A stretch of DNA of 5,793 bases. Source: Lachnospiraceae bacterium (GTDB lineage Bacteria > Bacillota > Clostridia > Lachnospirales > Lachnospiraceae). The stretch covers positions 1 to 5,793 of the forward strand of contig JAFUUM010000014.1 of assembly GCA_017477805.1 (NCBI GenBank), in the 5' to 3' direction. The translations under genes and the position numbers were made by a program. The notes beneath the pieces were generated by a model, which saw nothing but the letters and a program-made list of their open reading frames with translations, made no database searches and had not been told where the DNA came from. Below, piece after piece: positions 1 to 5,792 of the stretch (its first letter is position 1; the number at the start of each line of letters is the position of its first letter).

Positions 1-1
1 A

Positions 2-799
2 TATGATGTTCCCGTGATCATCCAGATCAACCATACGGGGATCACATCTAATCCCCAGTGCGGTCCCGCCATCGGCCCCTCTGCGGTTCCCACCCGGAAC
101 GATGCATTATCAAAAGAGATGACCATCGATGAGATCCACCGGATGCAGAAAGCCTATCAAGAGGCCGCTATCCGGGCAAAAAAAGCCGGCTATGACGGCG
201 TCCAGCTTCACGGCTGCCACAGCTATCTTATTAATCAGTTTGCCTCAAAAAAGACCAACCTGCGGACCGATGAGTACGGCGGATCCGTGGAAAACAGGGC
301 AAGATTTGGGGCGGAGATCATCCGTATGGTCAAGGAAGCCTGCGGAGAGGACTTTATGGTGTCTGTTCGGACCGTAGGCGTGGAGCCTGATGTTGCCACA
401 GCCATCGCCATTGCGGAAGAATATGTCAAGGCAGGCTGCGATTACCTGCAGGTTTCCACCGGTATCGAGTGGGATGATCCCACCTTGAAGGAAGAAGGGG
501 AACCCTATAACCTCATCGTCAAGATGGGGGTAAAATTCCATGAGCATTTCCGGGGCAGAGTTCCGGTTTCCTGCGTCAACAGCATCTTAGAGCCGGAAGA
601 AGCAAGGTATCTGATCGAAAACGACCTGGTAGATACCGTGGATCTCGGACGTGCAGTGCTGGCGGATCCCGCCTTTTGTGAAGCGGTCTTAACGGGCAGT
701 TCCTTCGTGAAGTGCTTTAATTGCCCTGCCGGCTGTCAGTACGGACCGGGAAAGCCCCATAAATGTCCCGCAGAAATAAGGAGAAATGAAAGCAAATGA
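2..799 (+). CDS. NADH:flavin oxidoreductase, Old Yellow Enzyme family (5' end outside window)
   Basis: This is the C-terminal two thirds of an FMN-binding TIM-barrel oxidoreductase that would reduce activated C=C bonds such as enoates or enones; the substrate is unknown. The frame is open from the first complete codon (Tyr at base 2), so the GTG at base 14 is not the real start; roughly 90-100 residues are missing by comparison with YqjM-type enzymes. Numbering from base 2, I see a Q-I-N-H-T-G segment (residues 8-13, FMN/substrate side), the active-site pair and tyrosine H70-x-x-H73-x-Y75, then R-T-D-E-Y-G-G-S-x-E-N-R, and near the end D-L-G-R-A-V-L-A-D-P, the FMN phosphate region. The protein stops after a cysteine cluster, C238-x2-C241-x3-C245-x9-C255, resembling the 4Fe-4S site of 2,4-dienoyl-CoA reductase/BaiCD-type enzymes. 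The second, FAD/NAD-binding half of those enzymes is absent, as it ends about ten residues later. It overlaps the next gene by four bases. Family call is firm, substrate is not. Confidence 0.93.
   Translation, partial: YDVPVIIQINHTGITSNPQCGPAIGPSAVPTRNDALSKEMTIDEIHRMQKAYQEAAIRAKKAGYDGVQLHGCHSYLINQFASKKTNLRTDEYGGSVENRARFGAEIIRMVKEACGEDFMVSVRTVGVEPDVATAIAIAEEYVKAGCDYLQVSTGIEWDDPTLKEEGEPYNLIVKMGVKFHEHFRGRVPVSCVNSILEPEEARYLIENDLVDTVDLGRAVLADPAFCEAVLTGSSFVKCFNCPAGCQYGPGKPHKCPAEIRRNESK
778..783 (+). promoter_or_regulatory. Ribosome binding site for the 78-residue gene
   Basis: AAGGAG lies inside the last codons of the flavin oxidoreductase gene, 12 bases before the ATG at 796. It supports that ATG over the in-frame ATG at 802, for which the spacing would be 18 bases. 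The long spacing together with the ATGA stop/start overlap suggests translation depends partly on ribosomes ending the upstream gene. Confidence 0.6.
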
Positions 800-1032
800 A
801 CATGAATCCCATGCTGCTGATGCAGATGAAACAAAAATACGAGACCTTCCAGAAGGAGCATCCGAAGATGCTGCCCTTTTTTACGGCAGTTGGTAATCAG
901 GCTCTGAAAGAAGGTACCATCATCGACATGAAAGTAACGACGCCGGAGGGCCAGACCTTAGAGTCCAATATCAAGCTGACCGCAAACGACATCGAGATCT
1001 TCCAGATGATGAAGGAGATGAAAAATCAATGA
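796..1032 (+). CDS. Small methionine-rich protein of unknown function (78 aa)
   Basis: I do not recognise a named family. The gene is credible because it fits exactly between two coding genes, sharing ATGA overlaps with both (796-799 and 1029-1032), and has its own AAGGAG site. The product has 78 residues, no cysteine, no signal peptide and no membrane segment, so it is probably cytoplasmic. Ten residues are methionine (positions 1, 3, 6, 9, 11, 25, 45, 71, 72, 75), concentrated at the two ends. The N-terminal third looks helical and is followed by an H-P-K-M-L-P-F-F segment. The middle reads as short beta strands with T-T-P-E-G-Q-T-L (48-55), and an amphipathic helix (about 63-76) closes the protein. 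Being translated directly ahead of a methionine sulfoxide reductase invites the idea that it is a substrate or helper of that enzyme, but this is inference from context and composition only. Confidence 0.8.
   Translation: MNMNPMLLMQMKQKYETFQKEHPKMLPFFTAVGNQALKEGTIIDMKVTTPEGQTLESNIKLTANDIEIFQMMKEMKNQ
1012..1017 (+). promoter_or_regulatory. Ribosome binding site for msrA
   Basis: AAGGAG sits in the last codons of the 78-residue gene, 11 bases before the msrA ATG at 1029. This repeats the arrangement of the previous junction and fixes the MsrA start so that the N terminus is short, with the G-G-C-F-W-C motif beginning at residue 8. Confidence 0.6.
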
Positions 1033-1520
1033 AAGAAGCCTATTTTGCAGGCGGATGCTTCTGGTGCGTCACGCCCATCTACAAACTCTACGGTGTCCGC
1101 GATGTGATCTGTGGCTACGCCGGCGGAGATGAAGTCAACCCCACCTATGAACAGGTCAAGCACCAGGAGACCGGCCACAGAGAGACCATCAAACTGGTCT
1201 ATGACCCTGAGCGGGTGACCTACAAAAAACTCCTGGACATCTACTTTGCCAACGTGGATCCCTTTGACGGCGAAGGCCAGTTCATCGACAAAGGCTTTTC
1301 CTACACCCTGGCCATCTTCTATACTTCGGAAGAAGAAAAGGCCGCCGCAGAGGAGAAGATCAAAAAGATCGAAGCAGACTCCGGAAAGAAGACCCATGTG
1401 GCCCTCCTTCCTTACAAAAACTTCTACGAAGCCGAGGAGTATCATCAGGATTATTACCTGAAAAATCCGGAAGCCTTCGAAAAAGAAATGATCGAATCCG
1501 GCAGAAAAAAAGAAGCGTGA
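1029..1520 (+). CDS. msrA: Peptide-methionine (S)-S-oxide reductase MsrA
   Basis: Reduces the S epimer of methionine sulfoxide in proteins and free methionine back to methionine, normally recycled by thioredoxin; cytoplasmic, since no signal peptide is seen. At 163 residues it is a compact single-domain form without a fused MsrB. Motifs: G-G-C10-F-W-C13 with catalytic Cys10; G-Y-A-G-G (29-33); N-P-T-Y40; T-G-H-x-E52; D-P at 59-60; D87 and Y92 in the Q-F-I-D-K-G-F-S-Y stretch. By alignment in my head these match the E. coli catalytic set Cys51, Tyr82, Glu94 and Tyr134. The usual Q-Y-R-S is replaced by S-Y-T-L, a divergence but with the tyrosine kept. The only cysteines are 10, 13 and 28, with none near the C terminus, so the resolving cysteine is probably Cys13, as in other CFWC-type enzymes (inference). 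It is the last gene of a coupled operon, and its stop codon lies inside the terminator hairpin. Confidence 0.97.
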   Translation: MKEAYFAGGCFWCVTPIYKLYGVRDVICGYAGGDEVNPTYEQVKHQETGHRETIKLVYDPERVTYKKLLDIYFANVDPFDGEGQFIDKGFSYTLAIFYTSEEEKAAAEEKIKKIEADSGKKTHVALLPYKNFYEAEEYHQDYYLKNPEAFEKEMIESGRKKEA

Positions 1521-1545
1521 TCGCACATCACGCTTCTTCTTTTTT
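1505..1545. terminator. Bidirectional intrinsic terminator between convergent operons
   Basis: A perfect 12-base-pair stem (1510-1521 with 1527-1538) encloses a five-base loop. On the plus strand it is followed by a run of six T (1540-1545). On the minus strand the mirror-image A run (1505-1511) gives an equivalent U-tract. It should end the msrA transcript rightward and the sce7726-like transcript leftward. Both stop codons, TGA at 1518-1520 on plus and TGA at 1530-1528 on minus, lie inside the stem. The two genes are separated by only seven bases (1521-1527). Confidence 0.92.
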
Positions 1546-2106
1546 CGGATATTTTGAGGTGCTGTAGTCCCGTTCAAACAGAACATCCAGCATCTGCTTT
1601 TTCAGGCTTTCCTTTTCGATCTCAGCCATCACGTACTTTTTCAGGGCCATCTTGTTCCGGTCCCCGTACTTATAGAGGCCGTTGGCAGCCTGGATCACCG
1701 CAAATTCGCTCCTCCACAAGAGAGATAACTGGTTGGTGAGCTTTACCTTGGGACTAAGCTGAGGAGCTCTCATCTCGTAGATGTCGATGCCCTTCTCCGT
1801 CTCTTCTGCCACCATCACTCCCCAGTACTCGGGAACGTGTTCCTTGATATGGGCGGCATGGCTGCTGCCCACCACCACGTAGTTATAATCAAAAAACCTC
1901 TGGTAATCCTTGATCTGGCGCTCTAATCGCGCATAGGTATCGGCATCACTCTTGATCTCCAGTCCGTAGAGACCTTCCTCCGTTACCGCCACCACATCCG
2001 CTCTGGTCTTTCTTCCGATATTCAGTTCTTCAAAAAAACGGACTTTTCTGAAAGTCCTCTCCAGATGATCGCAGAGATCATCCCTGATGTCCGCATCGTG
2101 CAGCAT
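1528..2106 (-). CDS. sce7726-like protein with PD-(D/E)xK nuclease-like core
   Basis: A 192-residue soluble protein that I place in the sce7726 family, whose biological role is not established. The N-terminal half carries a restriction-endonuclease-like core: E27/E28 on a helix, R-A-D37-V-V on the first strand, and E50-I-K52 on the next, i.e. D-x12-E-x-K. A helix then holds R60-L-x-x-Q64-x-x-x-Y68, and a V-V-V-G strand (77-80) follows. This D...E-x-K pattern is the metal-binding arrangement of PD-(D/E)xK nucleases, so DNA or RNA cleavage or binding is plausible but not shown. The C-terminal part (about 120-192) is charged and helical and contains W-R-S-E (131-134). The start is supported by a GGGAG site with a seven-base spacer. 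It lies 18 bases after proA and is probably the last gene of that transcript. Neighbours give no clue to its job. Confidence 0.85.
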   Translation of the reverse strand: MLHDADIRDDLCDHLERTFRKVRFFEELNIGRKTRADVVAVTEEGLYGLEIKSDADTYARLERQIKDYQRFFDYNYVVVGSSHAAHIKEHVPEYWGVMVAEETEKGIDIYEMRAPQLSPKVKLTNQLSLLWRSEFAVIQAANGLYKYGDRNKMALKKYVMAEIEKESLKKQMLDVLFERDYSTSKYPKKEEA

Positions 2107-2113
2107 GATGCCA

Positions 2114-2118
2114 CTCCC
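2114..2118 (-). promoter_or_regulatory. Ribosome binding site for the sce7726-like gene
   Basis: GGGAG on the minus strand, seven bases before the ATG at 2106, within the 18-base gap after the proA stop. It supports independent, good translation initiation at this start. Confidence 0.6.
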
Positions 2119-2124
2119 GTTTTC

Positions 2125-3402
2125 TTAAAGATCCTTGTGGTGGAATTCCTTGCGGCCCTCCGCATAGTCTCCCACGATCTGACCGTTGCCGGTGAGACGG
2201 TATTTATAGGTTACCAGTCCCTCCAAGCCCACCGGACCTCTGGCGTGGAGCTTGCCGGTACTGATCCCCACTTCCGCTCCAAAACCGTAACGGAACCCGT
2301 CCGCAAATCTCGTGGAGCAGTTCCTATATACCCCGGCGGAATCTACCATCTGTTCAAAAAAGGCCGCGGCCTCATCATCTTCGGTAATGATGGCATCGGT
2401 ATGATGGGATCCATAACAGTTGATATGATCCACTGCTTCGCTGACATCGCTCACCAGTTTTACCGACAATTTCAGGTCGGAATACTCGATCCCGAAGTCT
2501 TCGTCCCCGATCTGCTCGGCCTCCATATACCCGGTCACTTCCTCGGTACCGTAGACCTTGACTCCCGCATGGTACAGAGCATCGTCCAGCATGGGCAAGA
2601 ACTTTGCCGCAATGCTCCGCTTCACCAGGATGGTCTCCACCGCATTGCAGGCGGCAGGATACTGGGTCTTGGCATCCACGATGATGGGGATGGCTTTCTG
2701 AAGGTCCGCCATGCCGTCCACATAGATGTGGCAGACACCGCTGGAATGCCCCATGACAGGAATATTGGTATTGTCCATGATATATTGCACGAACTTGTTG
2801 GAGCCTCTGGGGATCAGAAGATCCACATCCCCCTGGCATCCAAGGAGTTCATCGATCTCGTTATGAGCCGTTACCTGCAAAAGGCAGCCCGCCGGAAGTC
2901 CCGCTCCCGTTACTGCCTCATAGATCAGGTCAAAAAGGATCCGGTTGGTGTTGGTGGTCTCCTTACCACCCTTTAAGATGGCGCAGTTGCCGCTCTTGAT
3001 GCATAGACTTGAGATCTGGATCAGGGCGTCGGGCCTTGCCTCAAAGATCACCCCAATGACTCCGATGGGCACCGTTACTCGCTCCAATAACAGCCCCTCA
3101 TCCAGTTCTCTTCTTAAAGTCACCTTTCCCACGGGATCCGGCAGCAGGGTAAGCTGCTTTAAACCGGATACGCAGTCTTTCAGTTTTCCCTCATTAAACC
3201 GAAGCCGCTTGATCACGGGCTGGGGGACGCCGGATGCCTTGGCAGCATCCACATCCGCATCGTTTGCCCGGTAAATGTCGTTTTTCTTTTCTTCCAGCAC
3301 TTCCATGATCTTTGTCAGTGCCGCATTTCTCTGCTCCATGGTGGACGCCGCCATACGGGGCGCAGCCAGTTTCATGGCGCGAGCTTCCTCTCTCACGTTC
3401 AT
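2125..3402 (-). CDS. proA: Glutamate-5-semialdehyde dehydrogenase (gamma-glutamyl phosphate reductase), ProA
   Basis: Second enzyme of proline synthesis from glutamate: NADPH-dependent reduction of gamma-glutamyl phosphate to glutamate-5-semialdehyde, in the cytoplasm. At 425 residues it matches full-length ProA (417 in E. coli) and is an aldehyde-dehydrogenase-fold protein. Visible marks are F-E-A-R-P-D (120-125) leading to K-S-G-N-C-A-I-L-K-G-G-K-E (136-148) in the cofactor domain, the catalytic cysteine C252 in Y-P-A-A-C-N-A-V-E-T, the family signature around H-I-N-C-Y-G-S-H-H-T-D-A-I, and the C-terminal R-Y-G-F-G-A-E-V-G-I-S-T and H-A-R-G-P-V-G stretches. The start is backed by a GAGGA site eight bases upstream. 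Its usual partner proB (glutamate 5-kinase) is not adjacent: a hydrolase lies upstream and a nuclease-like gene downstream, so proB must be elsewhere. The 18-base gap from the hydrolase suggests cotranscription, with a possible extra promoter. Confidence 0.98.
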   Translation of the reverse strand: MNVREEARAMKLAAPRMAASTMEQRNAALTKIMEVLEEKKNDIYRANDADVDAAKASGVPQPVIKRLRFNEGKLKDCVSGLKQLTLLPDPVGKVTLRRELDEGLLLERVTVPIGVIGVIFEARPDALIQISSLCIKSGNCAILKGGKETTNTNRILFDLIYEAVTGAGLPAGCLLQVTAHNEIDELLGCQGDVDLLIPRGSNKFVQYIMDNTNIPVMGHSSGVCHIYVDGMADLQKAIPIIVDAKTQYPAACNAVETILVKRSIAAKFLPMLDDALYHAGVKVYGTEEVTGYMEAEQIGDEDFGIEYSDLKLSVKLVSDVSEAVDHINCYGSHHTDAIITEDDEAAAFFEQMVDSAGVYRNCSTRFADGFRYGFGAEVGISTGKLHARGPVGLEGLVTYKYRLTGNGQIVGDYAEGRKEFHHKDL

Positions 3403-3409
3403 ACTGTTT

Positions 3410-3414
3410 TCCTC
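3410..3414 (-). promoter_or_regulatory. Ribosome binding site for proA
   Basis: GAGGA on the minus strand, eight bases before the ATG at 3402, lying in the 18-base gap after the hydrolase stop. It confirms the chosen proA start. Confidence 0.6.
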
Positions 3415-3420
3415 ATTTTT

Positions 3421-4392
3421 TTATTTAGTATACTGCCTCAAAGCCTCAAAAACGTCAACGAAATATTGAAGTCTTGTTTCGTCGTCCGCATTAAATATCT
3501 CATGTTTTGATTTCTCGTAGGCATGTACTTTCGTTTGGGGTACCCTCTTTACAAACTCCTCATATCCCAGGGGATCGATGAGATGATCCCGTCCTGCCGT
3601 AAAGAGGTCTACGGGAATTTTAATAACATCCGCTTTTTTCATCAGCATCCCGTTGGCCTTGAAGCTGGCAAGAGCCCAGCCGATGGATGCTCCGTAGGTC
3701 TGATAATGAGGATCCTGCAGACGATAATCAAACAGGTAGTCATATCTGGCTTTCGACAGGGTACTGCTCTCTTCAAAGATGGGTTTTCCGTCAAACCTGG
3801 ACTGGGACGGTGCCAGAGCCTTTTTCTTTCCGAGAAGGGTGGCATAAAGCCGAAAGGCAAAGATAGCCGCGGGAGAAAGGTTGGACTTCATCTTCAGCAT
3901 AGGAGATGAAAGGAGGGCTCTGTCAAAGTACTCCTGATACCGCTCCAGAAACAGGGTGGCTACCGCGCCTCCCATGGAATGGGCAAGAAGGACTCTCTTC
4001 ATGCCAGGATCCTTTGCTCCCACCACGGTATCCAAAAAGGCCTTGAAATCCTCAACGTAAACATCATAGTCCGGCACATGGACAACATCCGGTTCCGGAA
4101 GTTTTCCCTCGGAGTAGCCGTGGCCGTATTGTTCCATGAAGTACACACCGTACCCTGCCCGGTAAAGATAATAGGCATACTCGTGATACTTTCCCCAGAA
4201 TTCGCAGAATCCGTGGAGGATCACAACCTGGGCTTTCATCTCCCCGGGGACCGCACGGTAATAATTCCGCTTTGTGCCGTCCGGTGCGGTAAAGGTGCCG
4301 TTTTCCACTGAGGTTTCCAGCCATGTATGAACTTCCGACTTCATCTTGGGAAGAAAGTCCTCTTCCCCGAAGAATCTCATCTCCTGTTCCAT
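3421..4392 (-). CDS. Alpha/beta-hydrolase, lysophospholipase/monoacylglycerol lipase type
   Basis: A serine hydrolase of 323 residues resembling the PldB/monoglyceride lipase group; it probably cleaves an acyl ester of a lysophospholipid, monoacylglycerol or similar small ester, but the true substrate cannot be read from sequence. Order of motifs: H60-G-F-C-E-F-W for the oxyanion hole; E-Q-Y-G-H-G-Y-S (87-94), matching the usual D-x-x-G-H-G-x-S; nucleophile S139 in A-H-S-M-G-G, where the first glycine of G-x-S-x-G is alanine; a lid-like insert about 165-255; acid D269 in A-G-R-D-H; and H297 in K-H-E-I-F-N-A-D-D. The triad is thus complete. No signal peptide is seen. I chose the ATG at 4392 because GGGAGGA lies five bases upstream; a longer reading from 4473 would overlap the transporter gene and has no such support. 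It follows the symporter by 47 bases and precedes proA by 18. Confidence 0.93.
   Translation of the reverse strand: MEQEMRFFGEEDFLPKMKSEVHTWLETSVENGTFTAPDGTKRNYYRAVPGEMKAQVVILHGFCEFWGKYHEYAYYLYRAGYGVYFMEQYGHGYSEGKLPEPDVVHVPDYDVYVEDFKAFLDTVVGAKDPGMKRVLLAHSMGGAVATLFLERYQEYFDRALLSSPMLKMKSNLSPAAIFAFRLYATLLGKKKALAPSQSRFDGKPIFEESSTLSKARYDYLFDYRLQDPHYQTYGASIGWALASFKANGMLMKKADVIKIPVDLFTAGRDHLIDPLGYEEFVKRVPQTKVHAYEKSKHEIFNADDETRLQYFVDVFEALRQYTK
3427..3458 (-). promoter_or_regulatory. Possible internal promoter for proA
   Basis: On the minus strand a TTGACG (3458-3453) and a TATACT (3432-3427) each differ from the sigma-A consensus by one base. A start about seven bases on would be near 3420, giving a leader of about 18 bases that includes the proA ribosome site. 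Against this, the spacer is 20 bases rather than about 17, and the whole element lies in the last codons of the hydrolase gene, so the match may be chance. The spacer holds an exact tandem repeat of TTTGAGGC. Confidence 0.3.
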
Positions 4393-4396
4393 GTAA

Positions 4397-4403
4397 TCCT
4401 CCC
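4397..4403 (-). promoter_or_regulatory. Ribosome binding site deciding the hydrolase start
   Basis: GGGAGGA on the minus strand, four to five bases from the ATG at 4392, is the strongest Shine-Dalgarno match in the window. It favours a 323-residue product over the 350-residue reading that begins at 4473 inside the transporter gene. Confidence 0.75.
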
Positions 4404-4439
4404 GTCGTTTCGCTTCACCTTGACGTCGTTCCGGCATGT

Positions 4440-5792
4440 CTACTTTGCCACACCGGAATTTGCGGGATCCCAAAGTTTCTCATAGGCGTATCCCGTCACG
4501 GTTTCGCAGATCTTCTTTTCTTCTTCCGTGGTCTCGCTGCTCTCCTCGCCCTTTCTTCTGGCGATCTCCTTCTGGATCACGGCAAATTCCTTACCGGTCA
4601 TGGGGAAGACCACTGCCGTCAGGAAAAGTGCAGTGATGAGGATGGCAGGAACCACCACGTAGATCACGATGATACCGTGCTGGGTGGAAAGTGCCTGTCT
4701 TGCGCCCTGATTGGCCAGGACTTCATCATATCCCACAAGACCCAGGAGCACGCCGATGACGGCTGCGGAGAGACCGGAAGAGATCTTTCTTGCAAAGGTT
4801 GCCATACCGGATACGATTCCGGGGCGTCTGACAGAGGTAATGAGTTCATCCACATCCGCCATATCCGCCATGATGGCAAAGATACTGGTAAGGGTTGCGG
4901 CATTTCCGAGACCGATAAAGCCGGTCATCACAAGGACGGGAACGATATTTGCTCCCTCATGGGAGAAGAACAGCAGCCCCAGGGTACCGAACAGTCGAAG
5001 GGGCGCACCGATGAGGATGGTGGTGCGCTTGGAGGTCTTGCTCATGACAGGGCCCCAGATCAGCATACCCACCAGCTGGGTAATGAGGAGCACTGCCATC
5101 AGATAGGTGAAATATCCGTTGTCGTACCCGTTTAATACATCATCCACGTAATAAACAGCCATACCGGACACAAAGTCCATACCGCACTGACCAAAGAGGT
5201 ACAGTCCGATGAACAGCCTAAAGGATCTGCTCTTAAACACGCTGGCCGCCTGGGGGATACTCTCCGCAAGGCTTGTCTTTACAGGCTCTTTCTTCTTTTC
5301 CCAGGTGCCCAGGAAGGTCACCATGGAAGTCAGGAAGAACAGCACCGTAAAGATCACGGCACAGGTCAGATATGCGCCCTTATCCGTAGGGTTCTTGATG
5401 ATAAAGGTGGGAACCAGACCGCAGACCATGGAGCCCAGAGTGGACCAGATCATACGCACGTTGGAGAACTTGGCGCGCATGGAGTAATCATCCATCATAT
5501 CGGGAAGCAGTCCGTTATAGGGCACCATGAGGATGGTAAAGCCCGTAGAGAACAGGCAGTACATGATCAGATAAAAGGCATAGAGCATCCCCATGGATTT
5601 CGTGGGGATGGTGAACCACATCATCAAAAACGTCAGGGCGGACACGATACCGCCGATGAGGATGTAGAACCGCTTTGCCCCGAACCGGGATCTTGTGCGG
5701 TCGGTGATATTGCCCATCATGGGGTCCGTCACCGCATCCCAGATCTTACCCACAAGGGGAATGGTCCCCGCAAGGACCGCAGGCATTCCCAA
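4440..5792 (-). CDS. GPH/MelB-type sugar:cation symporter of the MFS (5' end outside window)
   Basis: An inner-membrane transporter of the glycoside-pentoside-hexuronide:cation symporter family, importing a sugar or glycoside with Na+ or H+; the substrate is unknown. The frame runs to the right edge. The TTG at 5792 is not a credible start, and about 35-40 residues (first helix and part of the second) are missing compared with MelB. Numbering from 5792, K16-I-W-D19-A-V-T-D23-P matches the MelB helix II motif whose Asp55 and Asp59 bind the cation. This is followed by the R-T-R-S-R-F-G loop, P-Y-N-G-L-L-P-D (91-98), and R-K336 in the region of MelB Lys377, then G-L-V-G-Y. About ten hydrophobic segments remain visible (roughly 42-62, 69-90, 114-132, 141-162, 191-215, 228-249, 258-276, 283-308, 326-354, 373-397), consistent with twelve in the full protein. 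A charged cytoplasmic tail of about 50 residues ends the protein. It is first in the visible part of the minus-strand operon; no hydrolase for glycosides is adjacent. Confidence 0.94.
   Translation of the reverse strand: MGMPAVLAGTIPLVGKIWDAVTDPMMGNITDRTRSRFGAKRFYILIGGIVSALTFLMMWFTIPTKSMGMLYAFYLIMYCLFSTGFTILMVPYNGLLPDMMDDYSMRAKFSNVRMIWSTLGSMVCGLVPTFIIKNPTDKGAYLTCAVIFTVLFFLTSMVTFLGTWEKKKEPVKTSLAESIPQAASVFKSRSFRLFIGLYLFGQCGMDFVSGMAVYYVDDVLNGYDNGYFTYLMAVLLITQLVGMLIWGPVMSKTSKRTTILIGAPLRLFGTLGLLFFSHEGANIVPVLVMTGFIGLGNAATLTSIFAIMADMADVDELITSVRRPGIVSGMATFARKISSGLSAAVIGVLLGLVGYDEVLANQGARQALSTQHGIIVIYVVVPAILITALFLTAVVFPMTGKEFAVIQKEIARRKGEESSETTEEEKKICETVTGYAYEKLWDPANSGVAK

Noticed and set aside
1026..1586. 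186-codon minus-strand frame opposite msrA
   Set aside because: It is the shadow of msrA, rich in Phe/Val runs, crosses the terminator and overlaps the real sce7726-like gene in another frame.
2065..2976. 303-codon plus-strand open frame opposite proA
   Set aside because: It lies almost wholly antisense to a full-length, motif-complete proA. The translation shows no recognisable domain, and open antisense frames are common opposite genes with this codon use.
4393..4439. Repeated AACGACG in the symporter-hydrolase gap, considered as a regulator site
   Set aside because: Only two 7-base copies, with no hairpin, T-run or promoter-like elements; this is within chance expectation for the gap.
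4393..4473. Longer N terminus for the hydrolase (start at 4473)
   Set aside because: It would overlap the transporter coding end by 34 bases. The added 27 residues are Arg/Lys-rich and unlike the family, and the strong GGGAGGA site supports the ATG at 4392.
4323..5135. 270-codon plus-strand open frame opposite the symporter and hydrolase start
   Set aside because: It is antisense to the MelB-like transporter, with a low-complexity His/Asp/Gly-rich translation typical of a reverse-complement shadow and no supporting motif.
5784..5792. TTG at 5792 and GTG at 14 as true gene starts
   Set aside because: Both frames stay open to the window edges and both proteins lack expected N-terminal parts, so these are edge-truncated genes.
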